Positions 25,331-34,692 of a DNA stretch of 64,000 nucleotides are shown here, in pieces. Positions within the stretch are counted from its first letter, which is position 1. Each line of letters opens with the position of its first letter. The translations under genes and the position numbers were made by a program. The DNA comes from an uncultured Clostridia bacterium (lineage in GTDB: Bacteria; Bacillota; Clostridia; Oscillospirales; SIG627), in assembly GCA_947589595.1 (NCBI GenBank), contig CANQBV010000003.1:62001-126000 (forward strand), written 5' to 3'. The notes under the pieces are model-generated. The model had not been told where the DNA came from and did not search any database. It worked only from the letters and a program-made list of their open reading frames with translations.

Positions 25331-25606
25331 TTATTCCACCGTCGGAGCAAGCTCTTTTTCCCGCAGGAAAACAGCCAGTACTTCTTTCTCCAATTCCCTG
25401 CGAAAATCGGCGTTAATGGGGTGCGCCACGTCGCGGAATGTGCCGTCGGCGTTTTTGCGGCTCGGCATCACGATAAAATACCGTTCGTTGGCATAAATCA
25501 CTTTAACGTCATGCACCACAAAAGCATTATCAAAAGTGACGCTCGCCACGGCGCGCATAGGTCCTTCCTCAAACATTTTTCTGATTTTAACATCCGTGAT
25601 TTTCAT
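25331..25606 (-). CDS. spoVG: SpoVG, regulator of septation and sporulation
   Basis: A 91-aa protein matching SpoVG along its length, starting MKITDVKIRKM, with the conserved VTFDNAFVVHDVKVI and the RKNADGTFRDVAHPIN segment. SpoVG is a nucleic-acid-binding regulator affecting septum formation and sporulation. RBS AAAAGGAGACTG precedes the ATG. It is divergent from murC, matching its link with cell-wall and division genes. Confidence 0.96.
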   Translation of the reverse strand: MKITDVKIRKMFEEGPMRAVASVTFDNAFVVHDVKVIYANERYFIVMPSRKNADGTFRDVAHPINADFRRELEKEVLAVFLREKELAPTVE

Positions 25607-25676
25607 TTTGATCAGTCTCCTTTTGCGATACTTTTCTTTAGTATAAAAAACAAATGTGAATGTTAGGTGAATTCAA

Positions 25677-27059
25677 ATGATACCCTATTGTGATTTTTTA
25701 GAACTGTTCAAAAACAAAAAAAGCATTTTCTTTCTGGGCGTCGGCGGAATCAGTATGTCCGCGCTGGCGTTTACGGCAAAAGCTGCCGGCGCGGTCGCGG
25801 CCGGGTACGACTCCACCCCCAGTCCCTTGACCGAAAAACTCGCGGCAAGCGGCATCCCTGTCGTATATCGCTTTTCCGAAAGCTCCTATGACGGCGTGGA
25901 TCTGGTCGTCTATACCGGCGCCATTCACGACAACGACCCCAACCTTGCCTACCCGCGCTCGCTCGGGATCCCCGAAATGACGCGCGCGGAATTTTTGGGC
26001 TTTCTCATGAAAAAAAGCCGAAACCCCATCGGCGTGGCCGGCACGCACGGGAAAAGCACGACCACCGGGTTTTTGGCATCCATCTTTTTGGCTGCCGATG
26101 ACCGCGATCCCACCATTATGCTCGGCGCGGAAATGAGCGCGCTTTCCGGCACCTACCGCATCGGTACCGGCGAGGATTTTATTTTTGAAGCCTGCGAATA
26201 CCAAAATTCTTTTTTGAATTTTTACCCCCGCCTGGCGCTGATCCTCAACGCCGAATACGACCACGCCGATTTCTTTCCGAATTTGGAAAGCGTGTACGAT
26301 TCTTTCACCCGCTTTGCCGATCTGGCAAAAGACGGAACGGCAATTTTTAATTTTGATAATCGCGGCGCCCGGATCGTGGCGGAAAGAACGGTTTCTCCGG
26401 TTTTCTTTTTCTCGCTGCACGAAAAAAAGGATCTGTGGTGCGAGGAGCTTACGGCGGAAAACGGGTTTTACCGCTTCCGGCTCTGCACGGCCGACTGGCA
26501 AATTCCCGTCAAACTGCGCCTACCCGGCTTGCACAACGTCGCGAACGCGCTGGCCGCCGCCTCCGCGGCTGTGCTTTCCTGTATTTCGCCGGAAACGATC
26601 CGCGCCGGACTGGAAAGCTTCGGCGGCGTGAAGCGTCGCTTTGAAGCCCGCGGCTTCTGCAATCACCTGCGCGTATTCGATGATTACGCCCACCACCCGG
26701 ATGAGATCCGCGCGACCTTGACCATGGCGAAAACCTTGGGCTTTGAAAAGATCCTCGTGGTTTTCCAGTCGCACACCTTCACCCGCACGCAGGCCTACTG
26801 GGATGATTTCGTTTCCTCCCTCTCTTTGGCGGACGAGGTCATTGTCATGGATATTTACCCCGCGCGTGAGGAACCGATCCCCGGGATTACGGCGGAAAAT
26901 TTGGCAAAAGCCATTCCCTGCGGCCGCTATGTGGGAAATGCGGACGCGATCGTCCAAAACCTTTTGCAGCGCAAGGAAAGCGGTTTATGCATCATCATGG
27001 GCGCCGGCAATATCATTCAGCTGACCGATCGGATTTTAACCGACAGAGGTAAGGTATGA
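25677..27059 (+). CDS. murC: UDP-N-acetylmuramate--L-alanine ligase
   Basis: This cytoplasmic Mur ligase adds L-alanine to UDP-MurNAc, using ATP. It shows the Rossmann start FFLGVGGISMSALA, the ATP loop GVAGTHGKSTTT near residue 120, the central EYDHADFF region, LPGLHNVANALAA, and DDYAHHPDEIRATL in the C-terminal domain. The 460-aa length is normal. It shares ATGA with the downstream NERD gene, and that gene again with the pseudouridine synthase, so all three form one operon. Confidence 0.96.
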   Translation: MIPYCDFLELFKNKKSIFFLGVGGISMSALAFTAKAAGAVAAGYDSTPSPLTEKLAASGIPVVYRFSESSYDGVDLVVYTGAIHDNDPNLAYPRSLGIPEMTRAEFLGFLMKKSRNPIGVAGTHGKSTTTGFLASIFLAADDRDPTIMLGAEMSALSGTYRIGTGEDFIFEACEYQNSFLNFYPRLALILNAEYDHADFFPNLESVYDSFTRFADLAKDGTAIFNFDNRGARIVAERTVSPVFFFSLHEKKDLWCEELTAENGFYRFRLCTADWQIPVKLRLPGLHNVANALAAASAAVLSCISPETIRAGLESFGGVKRRFEARGFCNHLRVFDDYAHHPDEIRATLTMAKTLGFEKILVVFQSHTFTRTQAYWDDFVSSLSLADEVIVMDIYPAREEPIPGITAENLAKAIPCGRYVGNADAIVQNLLQRKESGLCIIMGAGNIIQLTDRILTDRGKV

Positions 27060-27760
27060 CGCCTGCAACCCTGCATTTTCTCGGCATTTTTTTGGCGGTG
27101 GACTTTGCCGCTCTCCTCTTCTTTCTCCTATTTTGGTTTCAGGCAAGGGCACGCCGCCGCAGGATCCGCCATTATGGCGACAAAGCGGAGGAAACCGTTG
27201 CCGAATACATCCGCGAAGCGTTTCCCAAATCCGTGCTTTTCAACGATATTTATTTGCAGACGCCGCACGGCGTCACGCAGATCGACCACCTGCTGATTTG
27301 TCAATGGGGCGTTTTCGTCATTGAAACCAAAAGTCATAACGGCAAAATCATCATCCATGAAAAAGAATGGGTGCAGCTGTACGGCGAAAAGGTGGTGCGC
27401 TTTCATTCTCCGCTTTTGCAGAACGAAACTCACGTCAAAGCGGTCAAGAGCGTGCTCTCCGGAGATCGGGCATTGAGCAAGGTGCCGGTACAGGGCGTGG
27501 TGGTTTTCACCTCGAAAAAAGTATATTTTTCTCAGTTTGAAAAGGGTGTGATCCGTCTGGATCGCCTGAATTCCTACATCAAAACCGGTCAGGGCGCTCA
27601 AAAACGAAGCGGCGACTATACGGTCTCCCCGAAAAAGCACTATCTTTCCCGGCAGAAAATCAGCCAGATCGAAAAACGGATCCGTAAATACTCCAATCGC
27701 GCCGGCAAACGCCGCCGCGAGCACGAAAAGGCCATGCAGAGCCTGAGCCGAACGGTATGA
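27056..27760 (+). CDS. Membrane-anchored NERD domain protein
   Basis: A 234-aa protein with one N-terminal membrane helix (residues 7-30) followed by a basic stretch and a NERD domain (about 40-160: GDKAEETVAEYI, VLFNDIYLQTPHGVTQIDHL, WGVFVIETKSHNG). The D and ExK residues of QIDHL and IETK fit the nuclease-related restriction-endonuclease-like core. The C-terminus is basic. The nuclease activity of the family is predicted, not shown. It overlaps murC by four bases and the next gene likewise. Confidence 0.88.
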   Translation: MTPATLHFLGIFLAVDFAALLFFLLFWFQARARRRRIRHYGDKAEETVAEYIREAFPKSVLFNDIYLQTPHGVTQIDHLLICQWGVFVIETKSHNGKIIIHEKEWVQLYGEKVVRFHSPLLQNETHVKAVKSVLSGDRALSKVPVQGVVVFTSKKVYFSQFEKGVIRLDRLNSYIKTGQGAQKRSGDYTVSPKKHYLSRQKISQIEKRIRKYSNRAGKRRREHEKAMQSLSRTV

Positions 27761-28431
27761 AAAACTTGGAAATCCTATTTTGGGACGACTGCCTTGCCGT
27801 CGTCCGCAAGCCCGCCGGGCTGCTTTCGCAGCCGGATCCGAGCGGGCGGGAAAATCTGATTTCTCTTTTGGAAGCGCAGCTCGGTGCGCCCATCTTCCCC
27901 GTGCACCGCTTGGACAGGGAAACGGAAGGAGTGCTGGTATACGCCCGCACAAAAGCCGCTGCCGCCTCGCTTTCCGCGCAGATCGCCGCGCACAAATTTG
28001 AAAAAGAGTACCTGGCCATTGCAGAACACCCTCCTCAGCCGCTGAGCGGGGTGATGGAAGACTTTTTGTTCCGGGATGCGGCGAAAAATAAATCCTTTGT
28101 GGTCAAGCGCGAACGCCGCGGCGTGAAACGCGCGCGGCTTTCTTATGAAACCCTGGTTGTAAAGGCCGGCAAAGCCCTTGTGCAGATTCATCTGGACACA
28201 GGCAGAACGCACCAGATCCGCGTACAGTTCGCCTCGCGCAGAATACCGCTTGTGGGCGACCGGAAATACGGCGGCTCCCCGGCGGATACCTTGGCGCTTT
28301 TCTGCCAACAGCTTTCGTTTTTTCACCCGCAGACCGGCGCGCCGCTCTCTTTCTCTCTTCCCCTTCCCCCAGGCCCGCCGTGGGAGGGCTTTTCATCGCA
28401 GGGTTCCACCCCACAGCCCCGCTTCAGGTGA
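27757..28431 (+). CDS. RluA-family RNA pseudouridine synthase
   Basis: A 224-aa enzyme converting uridine to pseudouridine in rRNA or tRNA. The catalytic aspartate is in HRLDRETEGVLVYA (about residue 55), and TGRTHQIRVQFA forms the second motif. There is no S4 domain. The last 25 residues (PPGPPWEGFSSQGSTPQPRF) have no family counterpart and run into repeat-like intergenic DNA, so the native stop may have been lost. The RNA target is not readable. Confidence 0.93.
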   Translation: MKNLEILFWDDCLAVVRKPAGLLSQPDPSGRENLISLLEAQLGAPIFPVHRLDRETEGVLVYARTKAAAASLSAQIAAHKFEKEYLAIAEHPPQPLSGVMEDFLFRDAAKNKSFVVKRERRGVKRARLSYETLVVKAGKALVQIHLDTGRTHQIRVQFASRRIPLVGDRKYGGSPADTLALFCQQLSFFHPQTGAPLSFSLPLPPGPPWEGFSSQGSTPQPRFR

Positions 28432-28525
28432 GGGAGTCGAACGCACCCTACATCCCTCGCCTTAGAAAACTTTTAAAAAAGCTTTCTAAGAGCTTTCAAA
28501 ATTTTTCAGACGATAGAAAAAGAGA

Positions 28526-28558
28526 TCCGACAGGCAAAGCCTGTCGGACTTTTCTTTT
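28526..28558 (+). terminator. Terminator of the murC operon
   Basis: TCCGACAGGC / GCCTGTCGGA with a three-base loop, followed by CTTTTCTTTTCC. Confidence 0.85.
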
Positions 28559-28689
28559 CCAAAAATTTTAAAGAAAAAAAGTACTATTTTGTGCTTCGCA
28601 CAAAATTATGCAGAGCTGGTATTGTATTCGCCTCCAAAACTCGCGAAACGAATACCACGCGCCGCAAGGCGAATCAAACTGCGCGTAGC

Positions 28690-28708
28690 GCCGGGGACAG
28701 CGCCCCGG
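28690..28708. repeat. GC-rich hairpin beyond a minus-strand gene
   Basis: GCCGGGGACAGCGCCCCGG just past the stop of the 28710 gene. It resembles other GGGGCxxGCCCC units at 19800 and 35641. The 280 bases between rluA and this gene hold only the terminator above and AT-rich low-complexity DNA; no gene was seen. Confidence 0.45.
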
Positions 28709-28709
28709 A

Positions 28710-29792
28710 TTACGGTGCTGTGATCGTCACCGCAAGATTCAGCTCCACGTCGCTCCCCATAACAAGGATCGCATATTCACCGGGAACAGCGTCCCCGGCT
28801 ACCGGAATTTGAAAGCTCCGGCTGCCGCCGCTCACCGTTTCCTGAATCTCGCCGGAGGCAAAGGTCGCCGTCACGGCGATCGTTTCGCTCTGCGAAAACT
28901 GCAGCGTCAACTCAAAAGTGCCGCCCGGCTGCATTTCAGTCCCGCTCAAAGCGTGGGTAACCGGCTGATCGTAAAAAGTATCAAATTCATATTCCAGAGA
29001 GCCGTGGTAAGCACGGTCGTCGCGCACATACCAGTCGCAGTTCAGGAAAACCTGCAAATGCTGCTCGTCTTCCAATTTCAAAGGCGTCAGCTCCTCCAGA
29101 CTGCCGCTGTAAAGGATATCGCCCTTTTCGCTTAAAATCCGCACACTGCAGAAATCCGGCTCCAGATTCAGAACCGCTTCAAAGGTGCTCCCCGCGGGAA
29201 GCGCCGCGCTTTCTCCGGGTTCTTCGGCAATTTCCTGCACGTCTTCGCTGCCGTCGGCTTTCCGGTGGATCCATTCGCCGGAAACCTTCGCTGCGCCGTA
29301 CGCTTTTCCCTCCACCTGCAGCGCCGCCTCCGGCACCTGCACATAAGGCATCACGCGCGCGTAGATCGCACTTTGCAAAAGCAGCGGTTCCGCTTCCTCG
29401 CGCGGGATATGATAGAGAACGCCTTCTTCATCCGTAAACAGGCAGTCGCTCGCCGAGGCGGAAAAATACAGCATATAGGAAAAATCTTCCCTTAGTTTAT
29501 GAAAGATCAGGCTGATTTTTTCGTATTCTTCAATCGGCTTTGCCGGTTTCTCCACGGATACGCCCTTTTCCACCGCGTTTACAAACAAGGCAATTTCGCT
29601 TTCTTCCTCCAGGATTACCGTTTCCTCCCCCTCGCCGGTATCGGCAAAAATCAGCTCCGCCCGGACGATTTTCCCGGAAGAAAGCCCGCCCTGCAGGTTC
29701 TGCCGGACGATCAGTCCCACCACCAAAAGCGGGATAAACAGTATTACAACGATCAAAAAAATCGTGCCGGGATTTCTTTTTTTCGGTTTCAT
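28710..29792 (-). CDS. Membrane-anchored extracellular protein, unknown function
   Basis: A 360-aa protein with one N-terminal membrane helix (TIFLIVVILFIPLLVVGLIV) after a basic MKPKKRNPG, leaving the rest outside. The exterior is acidic and beta-rich (KIVRAELIFADTGEGEETVI, a C-terminal immunoglobulin-like stretch ending ELNLAVTITAP). I do not recognise the family. Its ATG overlaps the TGA of the LexA-like repressor gene, so the two are coupled and may be functionally linked. Confidence 0.82.
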   Translation of the reverse strand: MKPKKRNPGTIFLIVVILFIPLLVVGLIVRQNLQGGLSSGKIVRAELIFADTGEGEETVILEEESEIALFVNAVEKGVSVEKPAKPIEEYEKISLIFHKLREDFSYMLYFSASASDCLFTDEEGVLYHIPREEAEPLLLQSAIYARVMPYVQVPEAALQVEGKAYGAAKVSGEWIHRKADGSEDVQEIAEEPGESAALPAGSTFEAVLNLEPDFCSVRILSEKGDILYSGSLEELTPLKLEDEQHLQVFLNCDWYVRDDRAYHGSLEYEFDTFYDQPVTHALSGTEMQPGGTFELTLQFSQSETIAVTATFASGEIQETVSGGSRSFQIPVAGDAVPGEYAILVMGSDVELNLAVTITAP

Positions 29793-30535
29793 ACAGTCTC
29801 CTCTTGCGATGCAATTACTTTTCCGACCAATTTCAAATCATCGGTCTCCAAAACATGGATCGGGTCATACGCCGGGTTCAGCGAGCATAAATACACTTCG
29901 CCGCCGCGCCGCTCCCATTTTTTGCAAAGGCTTTCGCCGTTCAAAAGGAAAATTCCCACCTCGCCGGGGAAAATTTCCTGGCAGCGCTTGACGTAGACCA
30001 AATCGCCGTCGTGGATTTTCGGCTCCATACTGTCTCCGGAAATGCGGATCCCGAAAGAAGCATAGGACGGCACCTTTGCGGGATCGATCAAAAGCGAGGT
30101 CTTTTCGTCCGAAAGCACCGGCAGCGCCGCACCGGCCGCCGCAGGCGCGTCGAACACCGGGATTTCGCGCAGCACCCTGCCTTCCTCGGCGCGCTTTTTT
30201 GCTTTGCGTCCGTTTTCTGCCAATTCCGCTTCCTTTTCCAAAAGGGAAACCACCGTTTCCCTGCCGCGTTTATCCAGCGCCGCATACAGCGAAAGAATCC
30301 GCTTTTCCTCCTCGGGAAGCGCGGCCTTGGCGGACGAGGTATCCAGCACCAATTCCTCTACGCTCGTTCCCAAAACTTCAGCGATCCGCAAAATCTGGGA
30401 AAGGCGCGCGTTGTCGGAATCCCGCTTGAGCATACTGTCCAGCGTGGTATAGGGAATTCCGCACTTTTTGGCAAGCGCGGCTTTGGTCATTCCCTTTTCT
30501 TTCAAGAGCTCTGCAATTTTCTGATTAAACGCCAT
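29789..30535 (-). CDS. LexA/CI-like XRE repressor with S24 autoprotease domain
   Basis: A 248-aa transcription factor. The N-terminal XRE helix-turn-helix (residues 5-60; MTKAALAKKCGIPYTTLDSM) is joined by a charged linker to an S24 domain. The self-cleavage site is probably A-G in PAAAGAALP near 137; the nucleophile is S in ISGDSMEPKIHDGD, and a general-base lysine lies in GESLCKKWE. Such proteins are cut when RecA is activated by DNA damage, so SOS-like control is possible. ATG 30535 after GAGGGG is preferred; ATG 30547 is an alternative. It lies divergent to the kor operon and shares four bases with a membrane-protein gene. It could be prophage-derived, but no phage genes are near. Confidence 0.9.
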   Translation of the reverse strand: MAFNQKIAELLKEKGMTKAALAKKCGIPYTTLDSMLKRDSDNARLSQILRIAEVLGTSVEELVLDTSSAKAALPEEEKRILSLYAALDKRGRETVVSLLEKEAELAENGRKAKKRAEEGRVLREIPVFDAPAAAGAALPVLSDEKTSLLIDPAKVPSYASFGIRISGDSMEPKIHDGDLVYVKRCQEIFPGEVGIFLLNGESLCKKWERRGGEVYLCSLNPAYDPIHVLETDDLKLVGKVIASQEETV

Positions 30536-30698
30536 ACTGCCCCTCATTTTTCTCCAGTTTCATCGGAACCGGAATTATTGTAGCATATTTCGTAAAGTTT
30601 GTAAAGAGAAATTACGATTTTTCATAGTCGGGCGCCAAAGCTTATCAAATTCAAAAAGATGCTATAATTCATTGGTATAGATCATTTTTTATCTTTTC

Positions 30699-30727
30699 TT
30701 GTAAATTCTTTTCCTATATGTTAGAAT
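30699..30727 (+). promoter_or_regulatory. Promoter of the korDABC-sucCD operon
   Basis: TTGTAA (30699-30704), 17-base spacer, TAGAAT (30722-30727). The first start codon is at 30803. A further TATAAT at 30663-30668 lacks a good -35 box. Confidence 0.75.
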
Positions 30728-30802
30728 GAAAAGGAGCGAAATAAAATTAAAATCCCTCAAAAACTAAAATAAAGAAAGGCAATTTTGCAAAGGTGTTTTG
30801 AG

Positions 30803-31006
30803 ATGGCTGCCAAAAAACAACTGGTTATCAACACAAAATGGTGCAAAGGCTGTGGCGTTTGCGCCGCTTTCTGTCCGAGAGGCGTTCTCGCGCTGAAGGG
30901 CGAAAAGATCCAGGCCGTTCAGCCCGAAAGCTGCATTCGATGCGGTTTGTGCGAGCTGCGCTGCCCCGATTACGCAATTTATCTTGTTGAGGAGGAAGAC
31001 GCATGA
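30803..31006 (+). CDS. korD: 2-oxoacid:ferredoxin oxidoreductase, delta (2x4Fe-4S ferredoxin) subunit
   Basis: A 67-aa protein with two four-cysteine motifs, CKGCGVCAAFCP and CIRCGLCELRCP, holding two [4Fe-4S] clusters that carry electrons from the TPP site to external ferredoxin. ATG 30803 behind AAAGGTG is used; the ORF track start at 30785 is a TTG. The stop overlaps the alpha-subunit start as ATGA. First gene of a six-gene operon. Confidence 0.92.
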   Translation: MAAKKQLVINTKWCKGCGVCAAFCPRGVLALKGEKIQAVQPESCIRCGLCELRCPDYAIYLVEEEDA

Positions 31007-32133
31007 AACAAGTCAAACTGATGCAGGGCAACGAAGCCTGCGTGGAAGGCGCACTCTACGCCGGGTGCCGCTTTTACGCCGGTTATCCGATCACTCCCTC
31101 CACGGAAATCGCCGAGGGCTGCGCTGTCAGAATGCCGCAGGTAGGCGGCAGATTTATTCAGATGGAAGATGAAATCGCCAGCTGTGCCGCCGCGATCGGC
31201 GCCAGCGCCGCCGGTACGAAGTCTATGACCGCGACTTCCGGCCCCGGCTTTTCTTTGAAGCAGGAAAACCTGGGCTATGCCTGCCTGACCGAGGTTCCCT
31301 TCGTTCTGGTAGACGTCCAGCGTGCCGGCCCCTCTACCGGTCTTCCCACGTCTCCCTCTCAGGGCGATATGATGCAGGCCAAATGGGGGACGCACGGCGA
31401 TCATCCGATCATCGCCATTGCCCCCTCTACCGTGGAAGAATGCTATAAGCTTTGCGTACGCTGCTTCAACCTTTCCGAAAAATACCGCACGCCGGTTCTC
31501 TTTATGATGGACGAAATCGTTGGTCACCTGCGCGAGAGTGTGGAGCTTCCTGAAGACGGAGAACTGGAAGTCATTGACCGCGCCGCGCCCGCCGATCCCA
31601 AAAACGCCGGTCCGGCCTATGCCTGCCCGAACGGAGAGCTCGTTCCCGTGATGGCGCCCTTCGGCCAGGGTCAGCGCTACAATATCACCGGTCTGATTCA
31701 CACCGACGACGGCTTCCCCACCAATTCCAACGATATTGCAGACTCCCAGGTGAGAAGACTGATCCGCAAGATCGAAGAAAACCGCGACGATATCATTACG
31801 TATGAAGAAAAAGATCTCGAAGACGCCGATACCTGCATCGTTTGCTACGGCGGTACCGCCCGCAGCGTATACAGCGCCGTCGAAACCCTGCGCGCCGAAG
31901 GCAAAAAGGTCGGCATTTTCCGTCCGATCACCGTTTGGCCCTTCCCCGAAAAAGAGCTGGAAGCAATCTCCGGGAAGGTCAAGAGAATCGTGGTTGCCGA
32001 GCACAACGACGGTCAGATCCTTCTGGAAGTTCAGCGCGTGGTAAAAGACAACTGCAAGGTCGATTTCATCGGAAAGATCAACGGCACCGTTATCACGCCC
32101 GATGAAATCGTTGCCAAAGTAAAGGAGGCATAA
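31003..32133 (+). CDS. korA: 2-oxoacid:ferredoxin oxidoreductase, alpha subunit
   Basis: A 376-aa subunit containing the pyrimidine-binding and transketolase C-terminal-like domains of a thiamine-diphosphate oxidoreductase. Typical sequence is GCRFYAGYPITPSTEIAE near the N-terminus, the MEDEIASCAAAIGAS glutamate motif, TSGPGFSLKQENLGYA, and QRAGPSTGLPT. The adjacent succinyl-CoA ligase genes point to 2-oxoglutarate as substrate, oxidised with CoA to succinyl-CoA, CO2 and reduced ferredoxin. A branched-chain 2-oxoacid (Vor) role is possible but less likely in this context. Confidence 0.93.
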   Translation: MKQVKLMQGNEACVEGALYAGCRFYAGYPITPSTEIAEGCAVRMPQVGGRFIQMEDEIASCAAAIGASAAGTKSMTATSGPGFSLKQENLGYACLTEVPFVLVDVQRAGPSTGLPTSPSQGDMMQAKWGTHGDHPIIAIAPSTVEECYKLCVRCFNLSEKYRTPVLFMMDEIVGHLRESVELPEDGELEVIDRAAPADPKNAGPAYACPNGELVPVMAPFGQGQRYNITGLIHTDDGFPTNSNDIADSQVRRLIRKIEENRDDIITYEEKDLEDADTCIVCYGGTARSVYSAVETLRAEGKKVGIFRPITVWPFPEKELEAISGKVKRIVVAEHNDGQILLEVQRVVKDNCKVDFIGKINGTVITPDEIVAKVKEA

Positions 32134-32135
32134 AC

Positions 32136-32951
32136 ATGGCGTCTAAATTGATCGATAAATATTTCCGCGAAGCACATCTGCCTCACATCTGGTGCCCCGG
32201 CTGCGGCCACGGCGTTCTCATGAGAGACGTTGCCCAAGCAGTGGAAAACTTAGGGCTGGATAAGGACAAAGTGGTTCTGGTTTCCGGCATCGGCTGCTCT
32301 TCCCGCGCTGCCGGCTATATGGATTTCAATACCATGCACACCACCCACGGCAGAGCGCTCGCCTTTGCCACCGGTATTAAAATGGCGCATCCCGAGCTGG
32401 AAGTCATCGTCATCATGGGCGACGGCGACGCCAGCGCCATCGGCGGCAACCACCTCATTCACGCCGCCCGCCGCAACATCGGTATCACCGCGATCGTGTT
32501 CAACAACGATATCTACGGTATGACCGGCGGTCAGTATTCTCCCACCACGCCTTACGGCGAAAAGGGCACGACCGCTCCCTATGGCAATATTGACAGGCCG
32601 TTCGATATCCCCAAGGTGGCCGAAGCTGCCGGTGCGACCTACACCGCCAGGGGCACGGCTTACGACGCCAGACTTACCACCAAGCTCATTGAAGAAGGCA
32701 TTCGCCACAAAGGCTTTTCCATTATCGAGTGCGCTTCCATTTGCCCCACCTACTACGGCAGAAAGAACAAAAAAGGCAGCGCCGTGGATATGTACACCTG
32801 GCAGAAGGAAAACAGCATTCCCGCCGCCAAAGCCAAAGACATGACTCCCGAAGAGCTGGAGGGCAAATTGGTTGTGGGCGAACTTTCGCGCAGCGAATTC
32901 CCCGAACTGACCGAACAGTATCAGAAGATCATCGACAAGTTCCAGAAATAA
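32136..32951 (+). CDS. korB: 2-oxoacid:ferredoxin oxidoreductase, beta (TPP-binding) subunit
   Basis: A 271-aa subunit that binds thiamine diphosphate and Mg2+: WCPGCGHGVLMRDVA near the N-terminus supplies a conserved CxxC pair, and the GDGDASAIGGNHLIHAARRN to NNDIYGMTGGQ block is the metal-diphosphate motif. It lies two bases after korA. Length and motifs match KorB/VorA subunits. Confidence 0.94.
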   Translation: MASKLIDKYFREAHLPHIWCPGCGHGVLMRDVAQAVENLGLDKDKVVLVSGIGCSSRAAGYMDFNTMHTTHGRALAFATGIKMAHPELEVIVIMGDGDASAIGGNHLIHAARRNIGITAIVFNNDIYGMTGGQYSPTTPYGEKGTTAPYGNIDRPFDIPKVAEAAGATYTARGTAYDARLTTKLIEEGIRHKGFSIIECASICPTYYGRKNKKGSAVDMYTWQKENSIPAAKAKDMTPEELEGKLVVGELSRSEFPELTEQYQKIIDKFQK

Positions 32952-32964
32952 GGGAGGAAATGAT

Positions 32965-33498
32965 ATGAGTAAAATGGAAATCCGTCTCGCCGGTACCGGC
33001 GGACAGGGCCTGATCACCGGCACCATCATTTTGGCAGAAGCCGGCATTTTTGAAAACAAATTCGTCGCGCAGTCTCAGTCCTACGGGCCCGAAGCCCGCG
33101 GCGGTATGTGCAAGGGCGAGGTTATTATTTCCGATGAAAAAATCGGCTTTACCAAAGTAACCAAACCCACCTTCGTCATGGCGCTTTCCCAGCTTTCTTT
33201 TGAAAAGTATTGCTACGGACTCAGCGACGAGTGCTTCGTATTGGTGGATGAAACCATCGAAGTTCCCGCCGATTACCAAAGAAAGAATTTCTTAAAGCTT
33301 CCCATTCTGGCCACGGCAAGAGAAAAGGTCGGCAAAATGCAGACCGTCAATATCGTTTCCATCGGTGCGATCAACGAAATCCTCAAGCTTTCCTCTTTCG
33401 AAAATGTCAAAAAGGCCGTTCTCCTGCACATTCCCAAAGGAACGGAAGAATTGAACCTGAAAGCGCTCGAAGAAGGCGCGAAACTGCTTACGAAATAA
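32965..33498 (+). CDS. korC: 2-oxoacid:ferredoxin oxidoreductase, gamma subunit
   Basis: A 177-aa Rossmann-like gamma domain with the typical N-terminal RLAGTGGQGLITGTIILAEA and SQSYGPEARGGMCKGEVIISD. It completes the four-subunit enzyme with korD, korA and korB. RBS GGGAGGAAATGAT precedes ATG 32965. Confidence 0.93.
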   Translation: MSKMEIRLAGTGGQGLITGTIILAEAGIFENKFVAQSQSYGPEARGGMCKGEVIISDEKIGFTKVTKPTFVMALSQLSFEKYCYGLSDECFVLVDETIEVPADYQRKNFLKLPILATAREKVGKMQTVNIVSIGAINEILKLSSFENVKKAVLLHIPKGTEELNLKALEEGAKLLTK

Positions 33499-33511
33499 AG
33501 GGAGGTTCACT

Positions 33512-34678
33512 ATGAAAATTCATGAGTATCAGGCAAGAGACCTGTTTTGCCAATACGGTATTCCCTGCCCGGCGGGTATTGTAGCCCAGACGGCGGAGGA
33601 AGCCAAAGAAGCCTTTGCCAAAATCGGCACGACGCCCGTGGTGGTCAAAGCGCAGATTCACTCCGGCGGGCGCGGCAAGGCCGGCGGCGTGAAGCTCTGC
33701 CAAAGCGCAGATGAGGTCTATGACTTTGCCAAAAACCTCATCGGCAGCCGTCTTTACACCCACCAGACCGGCCCCGAAGGGCGCGAAGTCCAGAAGGTCT
33801 TCGTTGCCGAAGGCACCCACATTGCCAAAGAATACTATTTCTCCATGACCGTGGATTCCGCCAACGCCGCCGTTGTAATGATCGCTTCGGCCGAGGGCGG
33901 CACGGAAATCGAAGAGCTTTCCAAAAACCACCCCGAAAAAATTCTTCAGCAGCGTATTAACCCCGTGATCGGCTACAAGGATTACGACGGTTGGGAAATG
34001 GCGCAGAAGCTGGGTCTGACCGGCGACAAGGCCAAAATTTTTGTCAAAATCGCCCGCGGTATGTACCGTCTCTTCCTGGAAAAGGATTGCTCCCTGGTGG
34101 AGATCAACCCGCTGGTGGAAACCGCAGAGGGCACGCTCATCGCCGTTGACGCCAAAGTCAATTTCGACGATAACGCCCTGTTCCGTCACCCGGATATCGT
34201 AGCCCTGCGCGACTTTAACGAGGAAGACCCCAAGGAAATTCAGGCTTCCAAGTACGACCTAAACTACGTTTCGCTCGACGGTTCCGTTGGCTGCATGGTA
34301 AACGGTGCGGGTCTGGCGATGGCCACCATGGATATCATTAAATCGTTCGGCGGCAGCCCTGCCAACTTTCTCGACGTGGGCGGCAGCGCTACGACCGAAC
34401 GTGTTACCGCCGCTTTTGAAATTTTACTTTCCGACCAGAACGTAAAGGCCATTCTGGTGAATATCTTCGGCGGTATCATGAAGTGCGACGTCATTGCTCA
34501 GGGGATTGTGGAAGCCGCCAAGGCCATGGAAATCAAGGTTCCGGTCGTTGTCCGTCTGGACGGCACCAATGCCGACGCCGGCCGAGAGATCCTCGGGAAT
34601 TCCGGGCTTTCTCTGGTTCCCGCAGAAACCTTTGCCGAAGCTGCCAAAAAGGCAGTGGAACTGGCAGCACAGAACTAA
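33512..34678 (+). CDS. sucC: Succinyl-CoA ligase (ADP-forming), beta subunit
   Basis: A 388-aa ATP-grasp subunit starting [20 protein letters not shown]. It holds the nucleotide-binding glycine-rich [14 protein letters not shown], the metal site EINPLVE, and the C-terminal [15 protein letters not shown] and [14 protein letters not shown]-type CoA-ligase region. With SucD it interconverts succinyl-CoA, ADP and Pi with succinate, CoA and ATP. Placing it directly after korC couples ferredoxin reduction to substrate-level phosphorylation. Confidence 0.96.
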   Translation: MKIHEYQARDLFCQYGIPCPAGIVAQTAEEAKEAFAKIGTTPVVVKAQIHSGGRGKAGGVKLCQSADEVYDFAKNLIGSRLYTHQTGPEGREVQKVFVAEGTHIAKEYYFSMTVDSANAAVVMIASAEGGTEIEELSKNHPEKILQQRINPVIGYKDYDGWEMAQKLGLTGDKAKIFVKIARGMYRLFLEKDCSLVEINPLVETAEGTLIAVDAKVNFDDNALFRHPDIVALRDFNEEDPKEIQASKYDLNYVSLDGSVGCMVNGAGLAMATMDIIKSFGGSPANFLDVGGSATTERVTAAFEILLSDQNVKAILVNIFGGIMKCDVIAQGIVEAAKAMEIKVPVVVRLDGTNADAGREILGNSGLSLVPAETFAEAAKKAVELAAQN

Positions 34679-34692
34679 GGAGGGGAGAAAAT

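Noticed and set aside
28425-28460. GAGGGAGTCGAACGCACCC resembles the reverse of a tRNA T-arm
   Set aside because: No matching acceptor, anticodon or D-arm could be arranged around it on either strand.
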